58,141 bases of DNA from Clostridia bacterium (GCA_017539905.1 JAFYBZ010000028.1:1-58141), one strand, 5' to 3'; positions 8,235-17,497 are shown, numbered from the stretch's first letter. Program-made: numbers and translations. Notes: generated by a model from the letters alone, not told the origin.

Positions 8235-10388
8235 CTAACCCTCAACATTTTTCATAGATAATGAAACCTTCATTTTTTCAGTATCTACTTTAATAACTCT
8301 TACTTTTACAACATCTCCAACTGAAACTACATCCATTGGATTTTTGATGTACTTGTCAGATAATTCTGAAATGTGAACAAGTCCATCATGTTTAACTCCG
8401 ATATCAACAAATGCACCAAAGTCTATAACATTTCTTACTGTACCTGTTAATATCATGCCTTCTTTTAAGTCCTCAAATTTTAGTACATCACTACGAAGTA
8501 CTGGTTTTGGCATTTCATCACGAGGATCTCTTCCTGGCTTTTGTAACTCTTTAATAATGTCTATTAATGTTGGTTCACCAACATCTAATTCATTAGACAT
8601 TTCTTTAGTATTAATTGTTCCAAGTTTAATTTTTATTTCAGCTAAATTTGTTTTTAAATCTTCTAGCTTGAAACCTAATTTATCTAAAAGCTTAATTGTT
8701 GCTTCATAAGACTCTGGGTGAACGCCAGTGTTATCTAATGGATTATCACCATCTTGAATTCTTAAGAAACCTGCACATTGCTCATAAGCTTTTGGACCTA
8801 GTTTTGCAACTTTAAGTAATTCTTTTCTATTTTTTAATTTTCCATTTTCATCTCTATACTTAACTATGTTAGTTGCAATTGATTTTGAAATACCCGATAC
8901 ATAGTTTAATAGTGATGGTGTTGCAATATTTAAATCTACACCTACTGAGTTAACAGCATCTTCAACAACACCAGTTAAACTTTCTTCTAATCTATTTTGA
9001 TTTACATCATGTTGATATTGTCCAACTCCTATACTCTTTGGATCAATCTTAACTAATTCAGCAAGCGGATCTTGAAGACGTCTTGCAATTGAAATGGCTC
9101 CTCTTAAAGAAACGTTGATGTCAGGATATTCTTCTGTAGCAAGTTTAGATGCAGAGTAAACAGATGCTCCCGCTTCACTTACAATTGCATAGTAGATTGG
9201 ATGTTTAACTTCTTTTATCATATCTGCGACAAACATTTCTGATTCACGAGAAGCTGTACCATTACCAATTGAAATCATATTTATCTTGTACTTATCTATT
9301 AATGCAAGCAATACTTTCTTAGCACCTTCAACATCATTTTGAGGTTCTGTAGGATAAACAGTTGTTGTATCCAAAAGCTTTCCTGTTTCTGAAATAACAG
9401 CAATCTTACAACCAGTTCTATATGCTGGGTCAAATCCCATAACTACTAAGTCTTTAAGTGGTGGTTGTAATAAAAGTTTTTTAGCATTTTGTCCAAATAC
9501 TTTTATTGCCTGCTCATCAGCTTTTTCTGTAAGTTCGTTTCTTACTTCATTTTCAACTGATGGCTTAATTAGTCTCTTGTAACTATCTTCAATTGTTACA
9601 ACTAAGAAATCATGGAAAGTACCATTTTCAATAAGCACTTGTGAATTTAAGTACTTGATGATTTCCTCATCTGTTCCTTCAATCTTAACTTTTAAAAATT
9701 CTTCTTTTTCACCACGATTGATAGCTAGAATTCTATGGCTTGGTATTTTAGAAACTGGTTCTTGATAATCATAGTACATTTCATATACTGATTTTTCCTC
9801 TTCCTTTGAAGCTCTTGTTTGAATAATACCAAATCTGTAAATCAAACTTCTAATTTTCTTTCTATATTCAGCAACATCTGAAATCATTTCAGCAATAATA
9901 TCTGATGCACCTTGCTTTGCATCATCAATAGTTTCAACACCTTTTTCAGCATCTATGTATTCTTCAGCTAACTTATCAATATCATCTTTTGATTCTTGTG
10001 CAAAAATGATTAAAGCTAAAGGTTCTAATCCTTTTTCTTTAGCAATAGTTGCTCTTGTACGTTTCTTTTGCTTATATGGTCTATACAAGTCTTCAACTTC
10101 TGTCATAGTTGCAGCATTTTCAATTTGTTCTTTTAATTCGTCTGTAAGCTTTCCTTGCTCATCAATCAAGCGAATTACTTCTTCTTTTCTTTGCTCTAAA
10201 TTTCTTAAGTAGGTTAGCCTATCAAAAAAGTCTCTTAATAGCTCATCTGACATTCCACCAGTTGCTTCTTTTCTATATCTAGCAATAAATGGAATTGTAT
10301 TTCCTTCATCGATAAGCTTTAACGTGTTTTCAACTTGAAATGGTTTTAAACTAAACTCCTTAATGAGTGTTTCATTAATAGATAACAT
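8235..10388 (-). CDS. tex: Tex-family RNA-binding protein
   Basis: A 717-residue Tex protein, a nucleic-acid-binding factor affecting transcription and translation. It has the N-terminal helical domain, a YqgF/RNase-H-like domain (about 320-450, VVMGFDPAYRTGCKIAV), tandem helix-hairpin-helix elements (about 490-560, TPSLLNYVSGIS) and a C-terminal S1 domain (about 640-715, GMILTGTVRNVIDFGAFVDI). Start set at ATG 10388 after AAGAGGAAT; the 28 upstream in-frame residues have no ribosome site. Across all codons I found no CGG. Confidence 0.93.
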   Translation of the reverse strand: MLSINETLIKEFSLKPFQVENTLKLIDEGNTIPFIARYRKEATGGMSDELLRDFFDRLTYLRNLEQRKEEVIRLIDEQGKLTDELKEQIENAATMTEVEDLYRPYKQKKRTRATIAKEKGLEPLALIIFAQESKDDIDKLAEEYIDAEKGVETIDDAKQGASDIIAEMISDVAEYRKKIRSLIYRFGIIQTRASKEEEKSVYEMYYDYQEPVSKIPSHRILAINRGEKEEFLKVKIEGTDEEIIKYLNSQVLIENGTFHDFLVVTIEDSYKRLIKPSVENEVRNELTEKADEQAIKVFGQNAKKLLLQPPLKDLVVMGFDPAYRTGCKIAVISETGKLLDTTTVYPTEPQNDVEGAKKVLLALIDKYKINMISIGNGTASRESEMFVADMIKEVKHPIYYAIVSEAGASVYSASKLATEEYPDINVSLRGAISIARRLQDPLAELVKIDPKSIGVGQYQHDVNQNRLEESLTGVVEDAVNSVGVDLNIATPSLLNYVSGISKSIATNIVKYRDENGKLKNRKELLKVAKLGPKAYEQCAGFLRIQDGDNPLDNTGVHPESYEATIKLLDKLGFKLEDLKTNLAEIKIKLGTINTKEMSNELDVGEPTLIDIIKELQKPGRDPRDEMPKPVLRSDVLKFEDLKEGMILTGTVRNVIDFGAFVDIGVKHDGLVHISELSDKYIKNPMDVVSVGDVVKVRVIKVDTEKMKVSLSMKNVEG

Positions 10389-10445
10389 AATATTCCTCTT
10401 TTCCTTGAATTCAAGGAAAATTATACCAATTAAGATAAAAAAAAA

Positions 10446-10480
10446 CAACAGATGTGCATTTTCTTTAAACACATCTGTTG
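10446..10480 (-). terminator. Terminator of orphan gene 10481
   Basis: An 11-bp stem (CAACAGATGTG and complement) followed on the minus strand by nine T. It abuts the stop codon of the gene. Confidence 0.85.
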
Positions 10481-10960
10481 CTATTCTTTGTCCACTAGCC
10501 TTTTTTGTTCTGGATCGTATTCAACTTCAACGAACTGCTTATGATATTCATCATACCTGAATAGGTAGAAACCATCGTCATATTGTCCGCTGCTAGCGTT
10601 AAATTTTACCCGATCCACTTCGACCTCAAGTAGCTGTGGAAAGCTGTGGAAATAGAAAACCTTGAAACTGTTGGTGTTAATTGGGTTATACCACCCATTT
10701 GAATCTCTTTCCAAAATGCGGATGAATTTTACACCAAACTGCAATCTGTCAAGAAGAACACCATTTTTGCCCTTTGTCAGGAACAAACCAGAAGAATGAA
10801 CTTTAATGCTGTTGTCTTTGCCATACGCATCTTCGGGTAGTCCATAGTAGTAGTTGAATTGGTATCCATTGGCTGGCTGGGCCGGTAAAGAGCGGTAAAC
10901 CATTTCGTCAAATGCCTTGGGTGAGAAACCATACTCTCTTTTTTTGTACCTTCTCGACAT
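10481..10960 (-). CDS. Orphan hypothetical protein
   Basis: A 159-residue soluble, aromatic-rich protein with no family I recognise. It has its own promoter, an AGGAGGG site eight bases before ATG 10960 and its own terminator. Codon choice differs from neighbours such as tex: higher GC, and one in-frame CGG (in VDRVKF) that must be read as Arg, since a +1 shift there would stop at once. It belongs to the accessory gene class scattered through the window. Confidence 0.6.
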   Translation of the reverse strand: MSRRYKKREYGFSPKAFDEMVYRSLPAQPANGYQFNYYYGLPEDAYGKDNSIKVHSSGLFLTKGKNGVLLDRLQFGVKFIRILERDSNGWYNPINTNSFKVFYFHSFPQLLEVEVDRVKFNASSGQYDDGFYLFRYDEYHKQFVEVEYDPEQKRLVDKE

Positions 10961-11028
10961 GTCTATTTCCCTCCTTTCTTTAAATAATTATTTTGAGAAA
11001 GCCTACTTAGGGTATCGTACCAGTTAAC

Positions 11029-11058
11029 ATTTTAACATATATTATGTATACTTGTCAA
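11029..11058 (-). promoter_or_regulatory. Promoter of orphan gene 10481, TACATAA spacer type
   Basis: A perfect TTGACA (11053-11058) and TTAAAA/TAAAAT -10 near 11029-11035. The 17-bp spacer contains ATACATAAT, the element shared with several other promoters here. Confidence 0.7.
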
Positions 11059-11066
11059 CCTTTTTG

Positions 11067-11258
11067 TGCAACTAGGGGACGGTTCTTAAGTTGCAGAGTG
11101 TGCAACTAGGGGACGGTTCTTAAGTTGCAGAGTGCAACTCGGGGACAGGTCTCTGCAACTAGGGGACGGTTCTTAAGTTGCAGAGTGCAACTCGGGGACA
11201 GGTCTCTGCAACTAAGGGATGGTTCCCTGGTTGCGTTAAGCAACCTAGGAATCGTCCC
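11067..11258. repeat. Array of GGGGAC-core palindromic repeats
   Basis: Three near-perfect copies of a 32-bp unit start at 11067, 11101 and 11154, each bounded by TGCAACT and AAGTTGCA and carrying GGGGACGGTTCT. They are interleaved with shorter variants (CTCGGGGACAGGTCTC) and a decayed copy ending near 11258. Each unit can fold as a hairpin. The GGGGACGGTTCT core is common in Firmicute intergenic repeats and may be REP-like sequence mobilised by Y1 transposases. No transposase lies in the window. Confidence 0.8.
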
Positions 11259-11266
11259 AATAAAAA

Positions 11267-11290
11267 AGCACCGGTGATATCACCAGTGCT
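11267..11290 (-). terminator. Terminator downstream of gene 11386
   Basis: A 24-bp near-palindrome (AGCACTGGTGAT and complement with one mismatch) followed on the minus strand by TTTTTT. It lies 95 bp past the stop codon. Confidence 0.75.
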
Positions 11291-11385
11291 ATGTCGAGAA
11301 GTAAACTGTTACTTGCAAGGGAGTTTTTGGTATGTTGTACAAATGGTTATTTGTATAAATATGCGGTTATTTGTCGTTTGGAGAG

Positions 11386-11769
11386 TTACGGATTGGATTC
11401 CAACTCATCCATAGTAATCTGATGGCCCTCTGCTAATTCCTCCTCCTGTACGTCGTCGTTCTCGTCAGTTACAGTAGTTTCAGCAGTTTCAGTAACCTCA
11501 GGCATTGCCTTCGGCTTGGGTTCAGCTATTGAGTACTGGGAAGCAAACTTGTAAAGCTTATAAGCAAATGTCAAAATGGCTAAGGCAAAAATCAAATAGC
11601 CAATAAAGACAATCACCGCTCTGCCGGTCGCAGTACAAAGGAACAAGACTGCTATAATGGCGGCTAATACAAGGCTTCCTATTTTTCCCTGGTTCGGAGT
11701 GAGTTTAGAAAATATCTTTTTAAGGATATCACCCACTTCCTTTTTAATCTCTGAAACCTTTGCACCCAC
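11386..11769 (-). CDS. Small membrane protein with acidic tail
   Basis: A 127-residue protein with a basic amphipathic N-terminus, two membrane spans (about residues 33-50 and 54-75, GSLVLAAIIAVLFLCTA and AVIVFIGYLIFALAILTFA) and a Glu/Thr-rich C-terminal tail. Start taken as GTG 11769, seven bases after GGAGGT; the upstream ATG precedes that site. No family recognised. It resembles the next gene (11963) in plan: basic N-terminus, two spans, acidic tail. Confidence 0.55.
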   Translation of the reverse strand: MGAKVSEIKKEVGDILKKIFSKLTPNQGKIGSLVLAAIIAVLFLCTATGRAVIVFIGYLIFALAILTFAYKLYKFASQYSIAEPKPKAMPEVTETAETTVTDENDDVQEEELAEGHQITMDELESNP

Positions 11770-11870
11770 TCTTAACACCTCCATAAGTGCGTTGGTTTTA
11801 GGAAGGTCAAATTGGTAACAGCGGACGGGAAAACAACCTCAAACTCCTTTCTAAATTTAATTATGAAATA

Positions 11871-11900
11871 ACTATATCATTATTAAAAAAAATTGGTCAA
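11871..11900 (-). promoter_or_regulatory. Probable promoter of gene 11386
   Basis: TTGACC (11895-11900) and TATAGT (11871-11876), with an 18-bp AT-rich spacer. Confidence 0.5.
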
Positions 11901-11931
11901 TATATGTAACATATTCTTAACAATAAAAATT

Positions 11932-11955
11932 CTCCGGCGCAATATTGCGCCGGAG
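11932..11955 (-). terminator. Terminator of gene 11963
   Basis: A perfect 24-bp GC-rich palindrome (CTCCGGCGCAAT and complement) followed on the minus strand by TTTTTA. Confidence 0.8.
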
Positions 11956-11962
11956 ATGGCAG

Positions 11963-12397
11963 TTAATCTACATATCCCCTTCTGCGACCCTTACGAGTGC
12001 GAGAGGCTTCGCGACTTCCAGTTTCATCGGGCTCATATTCAGTGCCTTCGGCATCCGGTTCTGCTTCTGGATCTGTTTCAGCATCCGAATAGTCTTCTTC
12101 AAACTCTTCAGGCTCCTCATCCAGTTCCTCATCAACCGGTTTGACATCCTCCTTGGCATGTTTCAGTGAGTGGACGTACCAGGTCGTGCAGAACAGTAAC
12201 AGCGCCGCCGTCATCATCACATGGTAAAGGAACAGCTGGATGTGCCAGTTAAGCGCAAAGTAGGAAATGAGCTCAAAAACGATGAACATGACAATCACCA
12301 GAGCAAGGTTCTGCTTCTTGGTGAGCCGGGACGTGACCGCCCCAAAAAGTCCTTTGATTCTCTTTTCAGTTCCCTCAGTGAATTTCTTGGCATCCAT
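11963..12397 (-). CDS. Small two-span membrane protein with acidic tail
   Basis: A 144-residue protein: a basic N-terminal helix (residues 1-28), two membrane spans (about 31-50 and 53-72), then a Glu/Asp-rich tail ending in a basic RKGRRRGYVD. Codon use is GC-richer than in uvrC next door, and one in-frame CGG (in VTSRLT) is read as Arg. It has its own TACATAA-type promoter and terminator. No family recognised. The likeness in plan to gene 11386 suggests related roles at the membrane. Confidence 0.6.
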   Translation of the reverse strand: MDAKKFTEGTEKRIKGLFGAVTSRLTKKQNLALVIVMFIVFELISYFALNWHIQLFLYHVMMTAALLLFCTTWYVHSLKHAKEDVKPVDEELDEEPEEFEEDYSDAETDPEAEPDAEGTEYEPDETGSREASRTRKGRRRGYVD

Positions 12398-12483
12398 GGT
12401 AATAATTACCTCCTGTCAATTGTAATAATGTAACTAGAAAACCGAAAATTAACTCCTTTCATAGTATTTGTGTAACCTATTAT

Positions 12484-12512
12484 ATTGTAACACTATATTA
12501 TGTAAACGTCAA
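12484..12512 (-). promoter_or_regulatory. Promoter of gene 11963, TACATAA spacer type
   Basis: TTGACG (12507-12512), 17-bp spacer containing TTTACATAA, TACAAT (12484-12489). Confidence 0.75.
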
Positions 12513-12522
12513 TTAAATTATG

Positions 12523-14334
12523 TCAATTATTCTTGATTTTTATGGCTAACTCTCTAGTAATTCCATCTACCTTGCATAACTCTTCAATACTGGCTTCTTT
12601 AATTCTTTTTACAGACTTAAATTTATCCATTAAGGCTTTCTTTCTTTTCTCGCCAATTCCTGGAATTTCATCTAATTCAGACTTTCGAATTTTCTCTTCT
12701 CTAAGCTTTCTATGGTATGAAATTGCCGTATCATGCACTTCGTCTTGCATAAAAGTCACAAAATTGAATAGTTTTTGGTTTTGTGAAATATCGTACTCTT
12801 TGCCATTTTCGTCTAAAATAGCTCTAGTTCTGTGCTTATCTGTCTTAACCATGCCAAAAACATCAATATCTAAGCCATATTCATCAATTACCTTTTTAGC
12901 AGATCTAATTTGAGTAATTCCACCATCCATAAGAATCAAGTCTGGCTTTGGGCCAAATGGATTTTTATCAAATTCTTCTGAAGTAGCTATATATTTAAGT
13001 CTTCTAGATAATGCTTCTCTTAATGAACCAACATCGTCTTGCCCCTCAATAGTCTTAATCTTAAGTCTTCTATACTCATTTCTTTTTGGCTTTGCATTTT
13101 CAAATACTACCATACCAGCAACTTGGTCTGTGCCTGAAATATTTGATATGTCATAGCTTTCAATTCTTTTTGGTAATTCATCCAAATTTAATAAGTTCAT
13201 AAGATCCATTAAGATTTCTTCATCTTCCATAGCTGTTGTTCTATTTTGAAGTGCGATTTCTGCATTCTTTTCTGCCATTTCAATGAATCTCATTTTTTCG
13301 CCTATCTTTGGAATCTTTATTTCAATAGATTTTCTTCCACTTAATTTAGCAAGCCATTCTTTAATTAAATCTTGTGATGGAAGTTCATATTTAAACATTA
13401 TCTTTTGTGGAACATTTCCTTCAGTGTAATATTGCATGATAAAGTTTTCTAAAAGCTCCGCTTCTGTTTCTGTAGATATATCTTTAAAAATGAAATTCTC
13501 ACCTTTTTGCATTCTACTATTTCTTACACTAAACACTTCAATACATGCTCTATCTAAAACTTTAACTACACCAATTACATCAAAATCATTTTCACTAAAT
13601 GTATCAATCTTTTGCTTTTGCATTAAGTTTTCAATATGCGCCATTTTGTCTCTTAAGTCTGCTGCTTTTTCAAAGTTCATTTCTTCTGATGCTTTTAACA
13701 TATCATTATATATTTGCTCTAAAATCTCATCTGTCTTACCATCTAAAATATTTATTACTTGATTAATCGATCCCATGTATTCTTCTGGAGATATTGTTCC
13801 CATACATGGTCCCATACATCTTTTGATATGATAATTTAAGCAAGGAGTTTCTGCTTTACCTTCTTTAAATATTCTTCTACAATGCTTTAATCTATAGACT
13901 TTGTTTAAATACTCTACTGTCTCTTTTGCTGAATATGCATTAGTAAAAGGTCCATAATATTTTGCACCATCATTTAATCTCTTACGAACAATTCTTAAAG
14001 TTGGAAATCTTTCATTCAATGAAACCTTTATATATGGATACATTTTATCGTCTTTTAACAATACATTGTATTTAGGTCTATGAAGTTTTATTAAATTGCA
14101 TTCTAAGATTAATGCTTCCATCTCTGAATCGACAACTATATATTCAAAGTGATCTATTTGCGAAACCATCTTTTTAATTCGTTCTGTTTTATTTGTTTTT
14201 TGAAAATACTGACGAACTCTATTCTTTAATACAACAGCTTTTCCAACATATAGAATATTGTCATCTTTGTCTTTCATAATATAAACACCAGGTTTTTCTG
14301 GTAGCTTTTTTAACTCTTCTTTGATATCAAACAT
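12523..14334 (-). CDS. uvrC: Excinuclease ABC subunit C
   Basis: UvrC makes the dual incisions of nucleotide excision repair with UvrA and UvrB. The 603-residue protein has all parts: GIY-YIG nuclease (about 12-90, PGVYIMKDKDDNILYVGKA), the CLNYHIKRCMGPC cysteine cluster (about 165), the UvrB-interacting UVR helix (about 200-235), the RNase-H-like nuclease (DLILMDGGITQ near 470) and C-terminal helix-hairpin-helix (IPGIGEKRKKALMDKF). Start set at ATG 14334, preceded by AAGAGGTGAG. No in-frame CGG. Confidence 0.95.
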   Translation of the reverse strand: MFDIKEELKKLPEKPGVYIMKDKDDNILYVGKAVVLKNRVRQYFQKTNKTERIKKMVSQIDHFEYIVVDSEMEALILECNLIKLHRPKYNVLLKDDKMYPYIKVSLNERFPTLRIVRKRLNDGAKYYGPFTNAYSAKETVEYLNKVYRLKHCRRIFKEGKAETPCLNYHIKRCMGPCMGTISPEEYMGSINQVINILDGKTDEILEQIYNDMLKASEEMNFEKAADLRDKMAHIENLMQKQKIDTFSENDFDVIGVVKVLDRACIEVFSVRNSRMQKGENFIFKDISTETEAELLENFIMQYYTEGNVPQKIMFKYELPSQDLIKEWLAKLSGRKSIEIKIPKIGEKMRFIEMAEKNAEIALQNRTTAMEDEEILMDLMNLLNLDELPKRIESYDISNISGTDQVAGMVVFENAKPKRNEYRRLKIKTIEGQDDVGSLREALSRRLKYIATSEEFDKNPFGPKPDLILMDGGITQIRSAKKVIDEYGLDIDVFGMVKTDKHRTRAILDENGKEYDISQNQKLFNFVTFMQDEVHDTAISYHRKLREEKIRKSELDEIPGIGEKRKKALMDKFKSVKRIKEASIEELCKVDGITRELAIKIKNN

Positions 14335-14393
14335 TAATCTCACCTCTTTTCAATGGCGACTGATAGTCACCGCTACAATCATTATATAACAAA

Positions 14394-14418
14394 TGCGATA
14401 GCAAAAGAAGCTATCGCA
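14394..14418. terminator. Hairpin after gene 14426
   Basis: A perfect 9-bp stem (TGCGATAGC with complement). The T-run is strongest on the plus strand; on the minus strand it is followed by ATTTGTTATAT, so it may be a weak terminator or part of the uvrC leader. Confidence 0.5.
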
Positions 14419-14425
14419 TATTTTT

Positions 14426-14944
14426 TTAAGTCATAAAATAAGTGATTCCAACATCATTTACAAAGGAAGTCGTTTCAACGTCAACCTTGACAATCCTTGA
14501 TGTGGTCACCTTACACTCATCCTGGTACACAGCATGTACATCTTTTGCCTTGTCCACAAGTTTTTTTACATCTTCCATCACGTTAAAGGCAGTCTTACCT
14601 TTTTTGGCTTCTTCTACCTTAGGAAGTCTGTTCTCAGGCAAATCACTATCCCGGAAGAAGTAGGACACATGAACATACTTTGACTTGGGGAACTTCATTT
14701 TTACAAAGATTCTTTCATATTTAACAGTAAGGATGACCATCTTATAGTCAAGCTCAGACACGCTGATCTGTTTAATAGGGTCTGTCTTAAACTTTTCCTC
14801 TTCAGTACCATCTGAAAGAATTGCTCTCACATCTTTACCTTTTTCTATCCAACCCCGCGCGGTAGTAATATTCTGGGTTTTTTTGCCATTTTCGCCCTGG
14901 AAGTAGTAGAAGAATCGGATAACTCTAAAGTTCTCCATGCTCAT
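14426..14944 (-). CDS. Orphan hypothetical protein
   Basis: A 172-residue soluble, lysine-rich protein without a family I recognise. It starts at ATG 14944 after AGGAGG. The DNA carries two in-frame CGG codons (in FFRDSD and TARGW). Skipping the C at the second would hit TAG almost at once, so both must be read as Arg. It has its own TTGACATAA-type promoter. It belongs to the accessory gene class. Confidence 0.6.
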   Translation of the reverse strand: MSMENFRVIRFFYYFQGENGKKTQNITTARGWIEKGKDVRAILSDGTEEEKFKTDPIKQISVSELDYKMVILTVKYERIFVKMKFPKSKYVHVSYFFRDSDLPENRLPKVEEAKKGKTAFNVMEDVKKLVDKAKDVHAVYQDECKVTTSRIVKVDVETTSFVNDVGITYFMT

Positions 14945-15005
14945 TACACCAGCCTCCTTACACAAAATTTTGGTTAGAGTTTCCATAATTACCCGATACT
15001 GGGCT

Positions 15006-15034
15006 ATACTACCACACTTTATGTCAATTTGCAA
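15006..15034 (-). promoter_or_regulatory. Promoter of gene 14426, TTGACATAA spacer type
   Basis: TTGCAA (15029-15034), 17-bp spacer with TTGACATAA and ending GTGTGG, TAGTAT (15006-15011). Confidence 0.7.
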
Positions 15035-15051
15035 TAAAAAGAATAAAAAAA

Positions 15052-15074
15052 GATGCTATTACAAAAATAGCATC
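15052..15074 (-). terminator. Terminator of spoVG
   Basis: A 9-bp perfect stem (GATGCTATT and complement), with a seven-T run on the minus strand. Confidence 0.85.
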
Positions 15075-15084
15075 TAAAAATCTT

Positions 15085-15381
15085 TTATTCTTCAACTGTA
15101 GCAGAAGCATCAGCGTCGTCAGCGTCTGGTGTCTCTTCGTACTTTTTAAGTACTTCAGCTGTAATCATATCTCTTGTTTCTTGTTTAATTGGATGAGCTA
15201 CATCGCTTCTTGTTCCGTTCTTTCTTCTTCTTTCTGGCATAACAACCAAAAGTGGTTTGTCTTGTCTTTCAATAACTTTAACGTCATGAATTACGAAACA
15301 GTCATCAAAAGTGATTGATGCAACAGCCTTCATGTTGCCTTCTGATCTAATCTTCTTAAGTCTTACCTCAGTAATTTGCAT
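15085..15381 (-). CDS. spoVG: SpoVG regulator
   Basis: A 98-residue SpoVG, a small nucleic-acid-binding regulator involved in septation and sporulation. It starts MQITEVRLKKI and has the conserved body NMKAVASITFDDCFVIHDVKVI and KPLLVVMPERR...RSDVAHPI, followed by a variable acidic tail. Single gene with its own promoter and terminator, in line with post-exponential control in relatives. Confidence 0.95.
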   Translation of the reverse strand: MQITEVRLKKIRSEGNMKAVASITFDDCFVIHDVKVIERQDKPLLVVMPERRRKNGTRSDVAHPIKQETRDMITAEVLKKYEETPDADDADASATVEE

Positions 15382-15451
15382 TTAAAATGCACCTGCCTTT
15401 CAATGTTATATGAGAGTCGGGCGTGCCTTTGCACACCACCCTTCAAGTGGT

Positions 15452-15480
15452 ATTGTACATAAACATTAAAGAAGGTGCAA
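15452..15480 (-). promoter_or_regulatory. Promoter of spoVG
   Basis: TTGCAC (15475-15480), 17-bp spacer ending GTTTATG (extended -10), TACAAT (15452-15457). The leader is about 65 nt. Confidence 0.7.
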
Positions 15481-15514
15481 TATATTTTTAAAAAAAACTT
15501 AATATTTTTTTAAT

Positions 15515-16012
15515 TTAGTTAGCTTGCCTGATTTTTTCAATAAAATCGTTCAGTTTCTGGACATATTCATGCTCAAAATTACCAGCATTTTCCAAGGTAC
15601 TACTATTACTCGTTTTAATAAGAATTCCATAGTATTGCTCGCTCATATCAACTGCTCTATGATCCGCCACATCCTTAATCAAGGCCTCTAGTTCCTTGGT
15701 TTCGCTATATGTAAGTGGAGTAACATCTTTGTAGTGTTCTTTCGGTTTACCTGTCTCATTTATTTCATCTATAATTTTACTTATTTTAACCTTACCATTT
15801 TTATATATAGCTATTATTGTTTTATATGGATATGTATAAGTATTCTTTACAACTAATACGCTTCCGTCTGGATACTCGTTATATGGAACAATATTCTTGT
15901 TTTCTTGGTGATACAGCCAAAAAGCAAATAAAACTATACCAATTGCGACAAGTACTAAAGAATAATTTTTAATTTTTCTTCTTATTACCTTCCAATCTAT
16001 ATCTAGTTCCAA
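15515..16012 (-). CDS. Membrane-anchored hypothetical protein
   Basis: A 165-residue protein with a basic N-terminus, one membrane span (about residues 16-35, NYSLVLVAIGIVLFAFWLYH) and an external domain of about 125 residues with alternating beta-like segments. Start is TTG 16012 after AAGGAGAATT. No family recognised. No in-frame CGG, and codon use is like core genes. Confidence 0.6.
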   Translation of the reverse strand: MELDIDWKVIRRKIKNYSLVLVAIGIVLFAFWLYHQENKNIVPYNEYPDGSVLVVKNTYTYPYKTIIAIYKNGKVKISKIIDEINETGKPKEHYKDVTPLTYSETKELEALIKDVADHRAVDMSEQYYGILIKTSNSSTLENAGNFEHEYVQKLNDFIEKIRQAN

Positions 16013-16034
16013 TTTAATTCTCCTTCATCAAAAT

Positions 16035-16063
16035 AGGTATAATAACTCACTGTTATTATACCT
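16035..16063. terminator. Hairpin between murC and gene 15515
   Basis: An 11-bp perfect stem (AGGTATAATAA and complement). T-rich flank mainly on the plus side, so termination of murC is plausible but weak. Confidence 0.5.
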
Positions 16064-16117
16064 TTTTATTTTGGATATTAGTTTGTTGTAACAAAAACTT
16101 AACCGAAACGTAGCAAA

Positions 16118-17497
16118 TTAGTTGTTAGTAATCTCATGAGAAATTTTTGTAACAGTACCTGCACCAATTGTCAAAACTATATCATTTTCTTTAACATGCT
16201 CTTTTAAATAGTCAATGCATTCTTCAAAAGAGCTAACATATAAACAATTTGAAGAAACTTCATTTATAGCATCAGCAAGATTCATTGAACTTGTCTCTCC
16301 ATCATCCTTTTCTCTTGCAGCATAAATGTCTAATAGCAAAACGTTATCGCAATCCATAAAAGTGTTTTTAAATTCATCCCACAATGCTTTAGTTCTTGAG
16401 TATGTATGTGGCTGAAATACTACCCATATTTTTTCATGTGGAAGAACTTTTGCCGAATCAATTGTTGCTTTTATTTCTGTTGGGTGGTGAGCATAATCAT
16501 CAAATACTCTTGCTCCATTTAATGTACCTCTATATTCAAATCTACGAGAAGCACCAGTAAATTCTTCAAGAGATTTTTTGATTGTTTCTAAATCAATACC
16601 ATGTGCTCTTGAAGTAGCAATTGTTGCCAAAGCATTTAATATATTATGATGTCCAACTACATTTAAATCGATTCTTACTTCTTCATATCCGTTTGTTGCT
16701 GTGAAAGAATAAAATCCTGTTGGATTTAAAGTAATATCAGTTGCAATCCAATCACTATTAGTATTCTTTATACCAAATGATATAACATTGCACTTTAAGT
16801 CCTTAATAACTTCACAACTATTTGGATCATCAGCATTGTAAATAACATATCCTCTTTCAGGAACTTTCTCTACAAACTTTTTAAATGATGCCTTGATTGC
16901 ATCTATATCTTTAAAATAATCTAAATGATCTTCTTCAATATTTAATAGTACAGCTGTCTCCGGATGGAATTGTAAAAAGCTATCAACATATTCGCATGAT
17001 TCAATAATAAAGTAAGGGTACTTTCCAATTCTATAATTACCATCTATTTGTTTTAAGTCAGCACCCACTTGAACATATGGATCTTTTCCGCCATTAATAA
17101 ATGCAACAGAAATCATTGAAGTAGTTGTTGTCTTTCCATGAGTTCCACAAATACTTATAGTCTCTTGAGAAAGCAAAGTAAGTTCTCCTAAAAACTCGCT
17201 TCTTTCCATTGTTCTAATATTTAATTTTTGTGCTTCAACTAATTCAGGATTGTCTTTTTTAACTGCAGCAGTATAAACTACTAAATCTGCACCATGAACA
17301 TTTTCTTCACTATGTCCAATCATTATTTCAATTCCATTTTTTCTTAGTTTATTTAGCACATCAGACTCATTCATATCTGAACCAGAGATTTTATAATCCA
17401 TACTAAGAGCAATCTCTGCAAGACCACTCATAGATACTCCACCAATTCCAATAAAATGAATTTTACTACCTTTCTCTAACTCGTCATAAAATAGCAA
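16118..17497 (-). CDS. murC: UDP-N-acetylmuramate--L-alanine ligase
   Basis: MurC adds L-Ala to UDP-MurNAc with ATP. The 459-residue protein shows the N-terminal Rossmann GIGGVSMSGLAEIA (about 17), the ATP loop GTHGKTTTTSM (about 112), the Mur-ligase YNADD and YAHHPTEI motifs and a full C-terminal domain. Start chosen at TTG 17497, seven bases after AGAGGTG; the GTG at 17503 is too close to that site. It lies 51 bp downstream of mreB on the same strand, so cell-shape and precursor genes may be co-transcribed here, outside the dcw cluster. Confidence 0.93.
   Translation of the reverse strand: MLFYDELEKGSKIHFIGIGGVSMSGLAEIALSMDYKISGSDMNESDVLNKLRKNGIEIMIGHSEENVHGADLVVYTAAVKKDNPELVEAQKLNIRTMERSEFLGELTLLSQETISICGTHGKTTTTSMISVAFINGGKDPYVQVGADLKQIDGNYRIGKYPYFIIESCEYVDSFLQFHPETAVLLNIEEDHLDYFKDIDAIKASFKKFVEKVPERGYVIYNADDPNSCEVIKDLKCNVISFGIKNTNSDWIATDITLNPTGFYSFTATNGYEEVRIDLNVVGHHNILNALATIATSRAHGIDLETIKKSLEEFTGASRRFEYRGTLNGARVFDDYAHHPTEIKATIDSAKVLPHEKIWVVFQPHTYSRTKALWDEFKNTFMDCDNVLLLDIYAAREKDDGETSSMNLADAINEVSSNCLYVSSFEECIDYLKEHVKENDIVLTIGAGTVTKISHEITNN

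Noticed and set aside
11067..11258. CRISPR array
   Set aside because: Units are palindromic, irregular in length, and directly abutting or interleaved with variants rather than separated by unique spacers. No cas gene is in the window.
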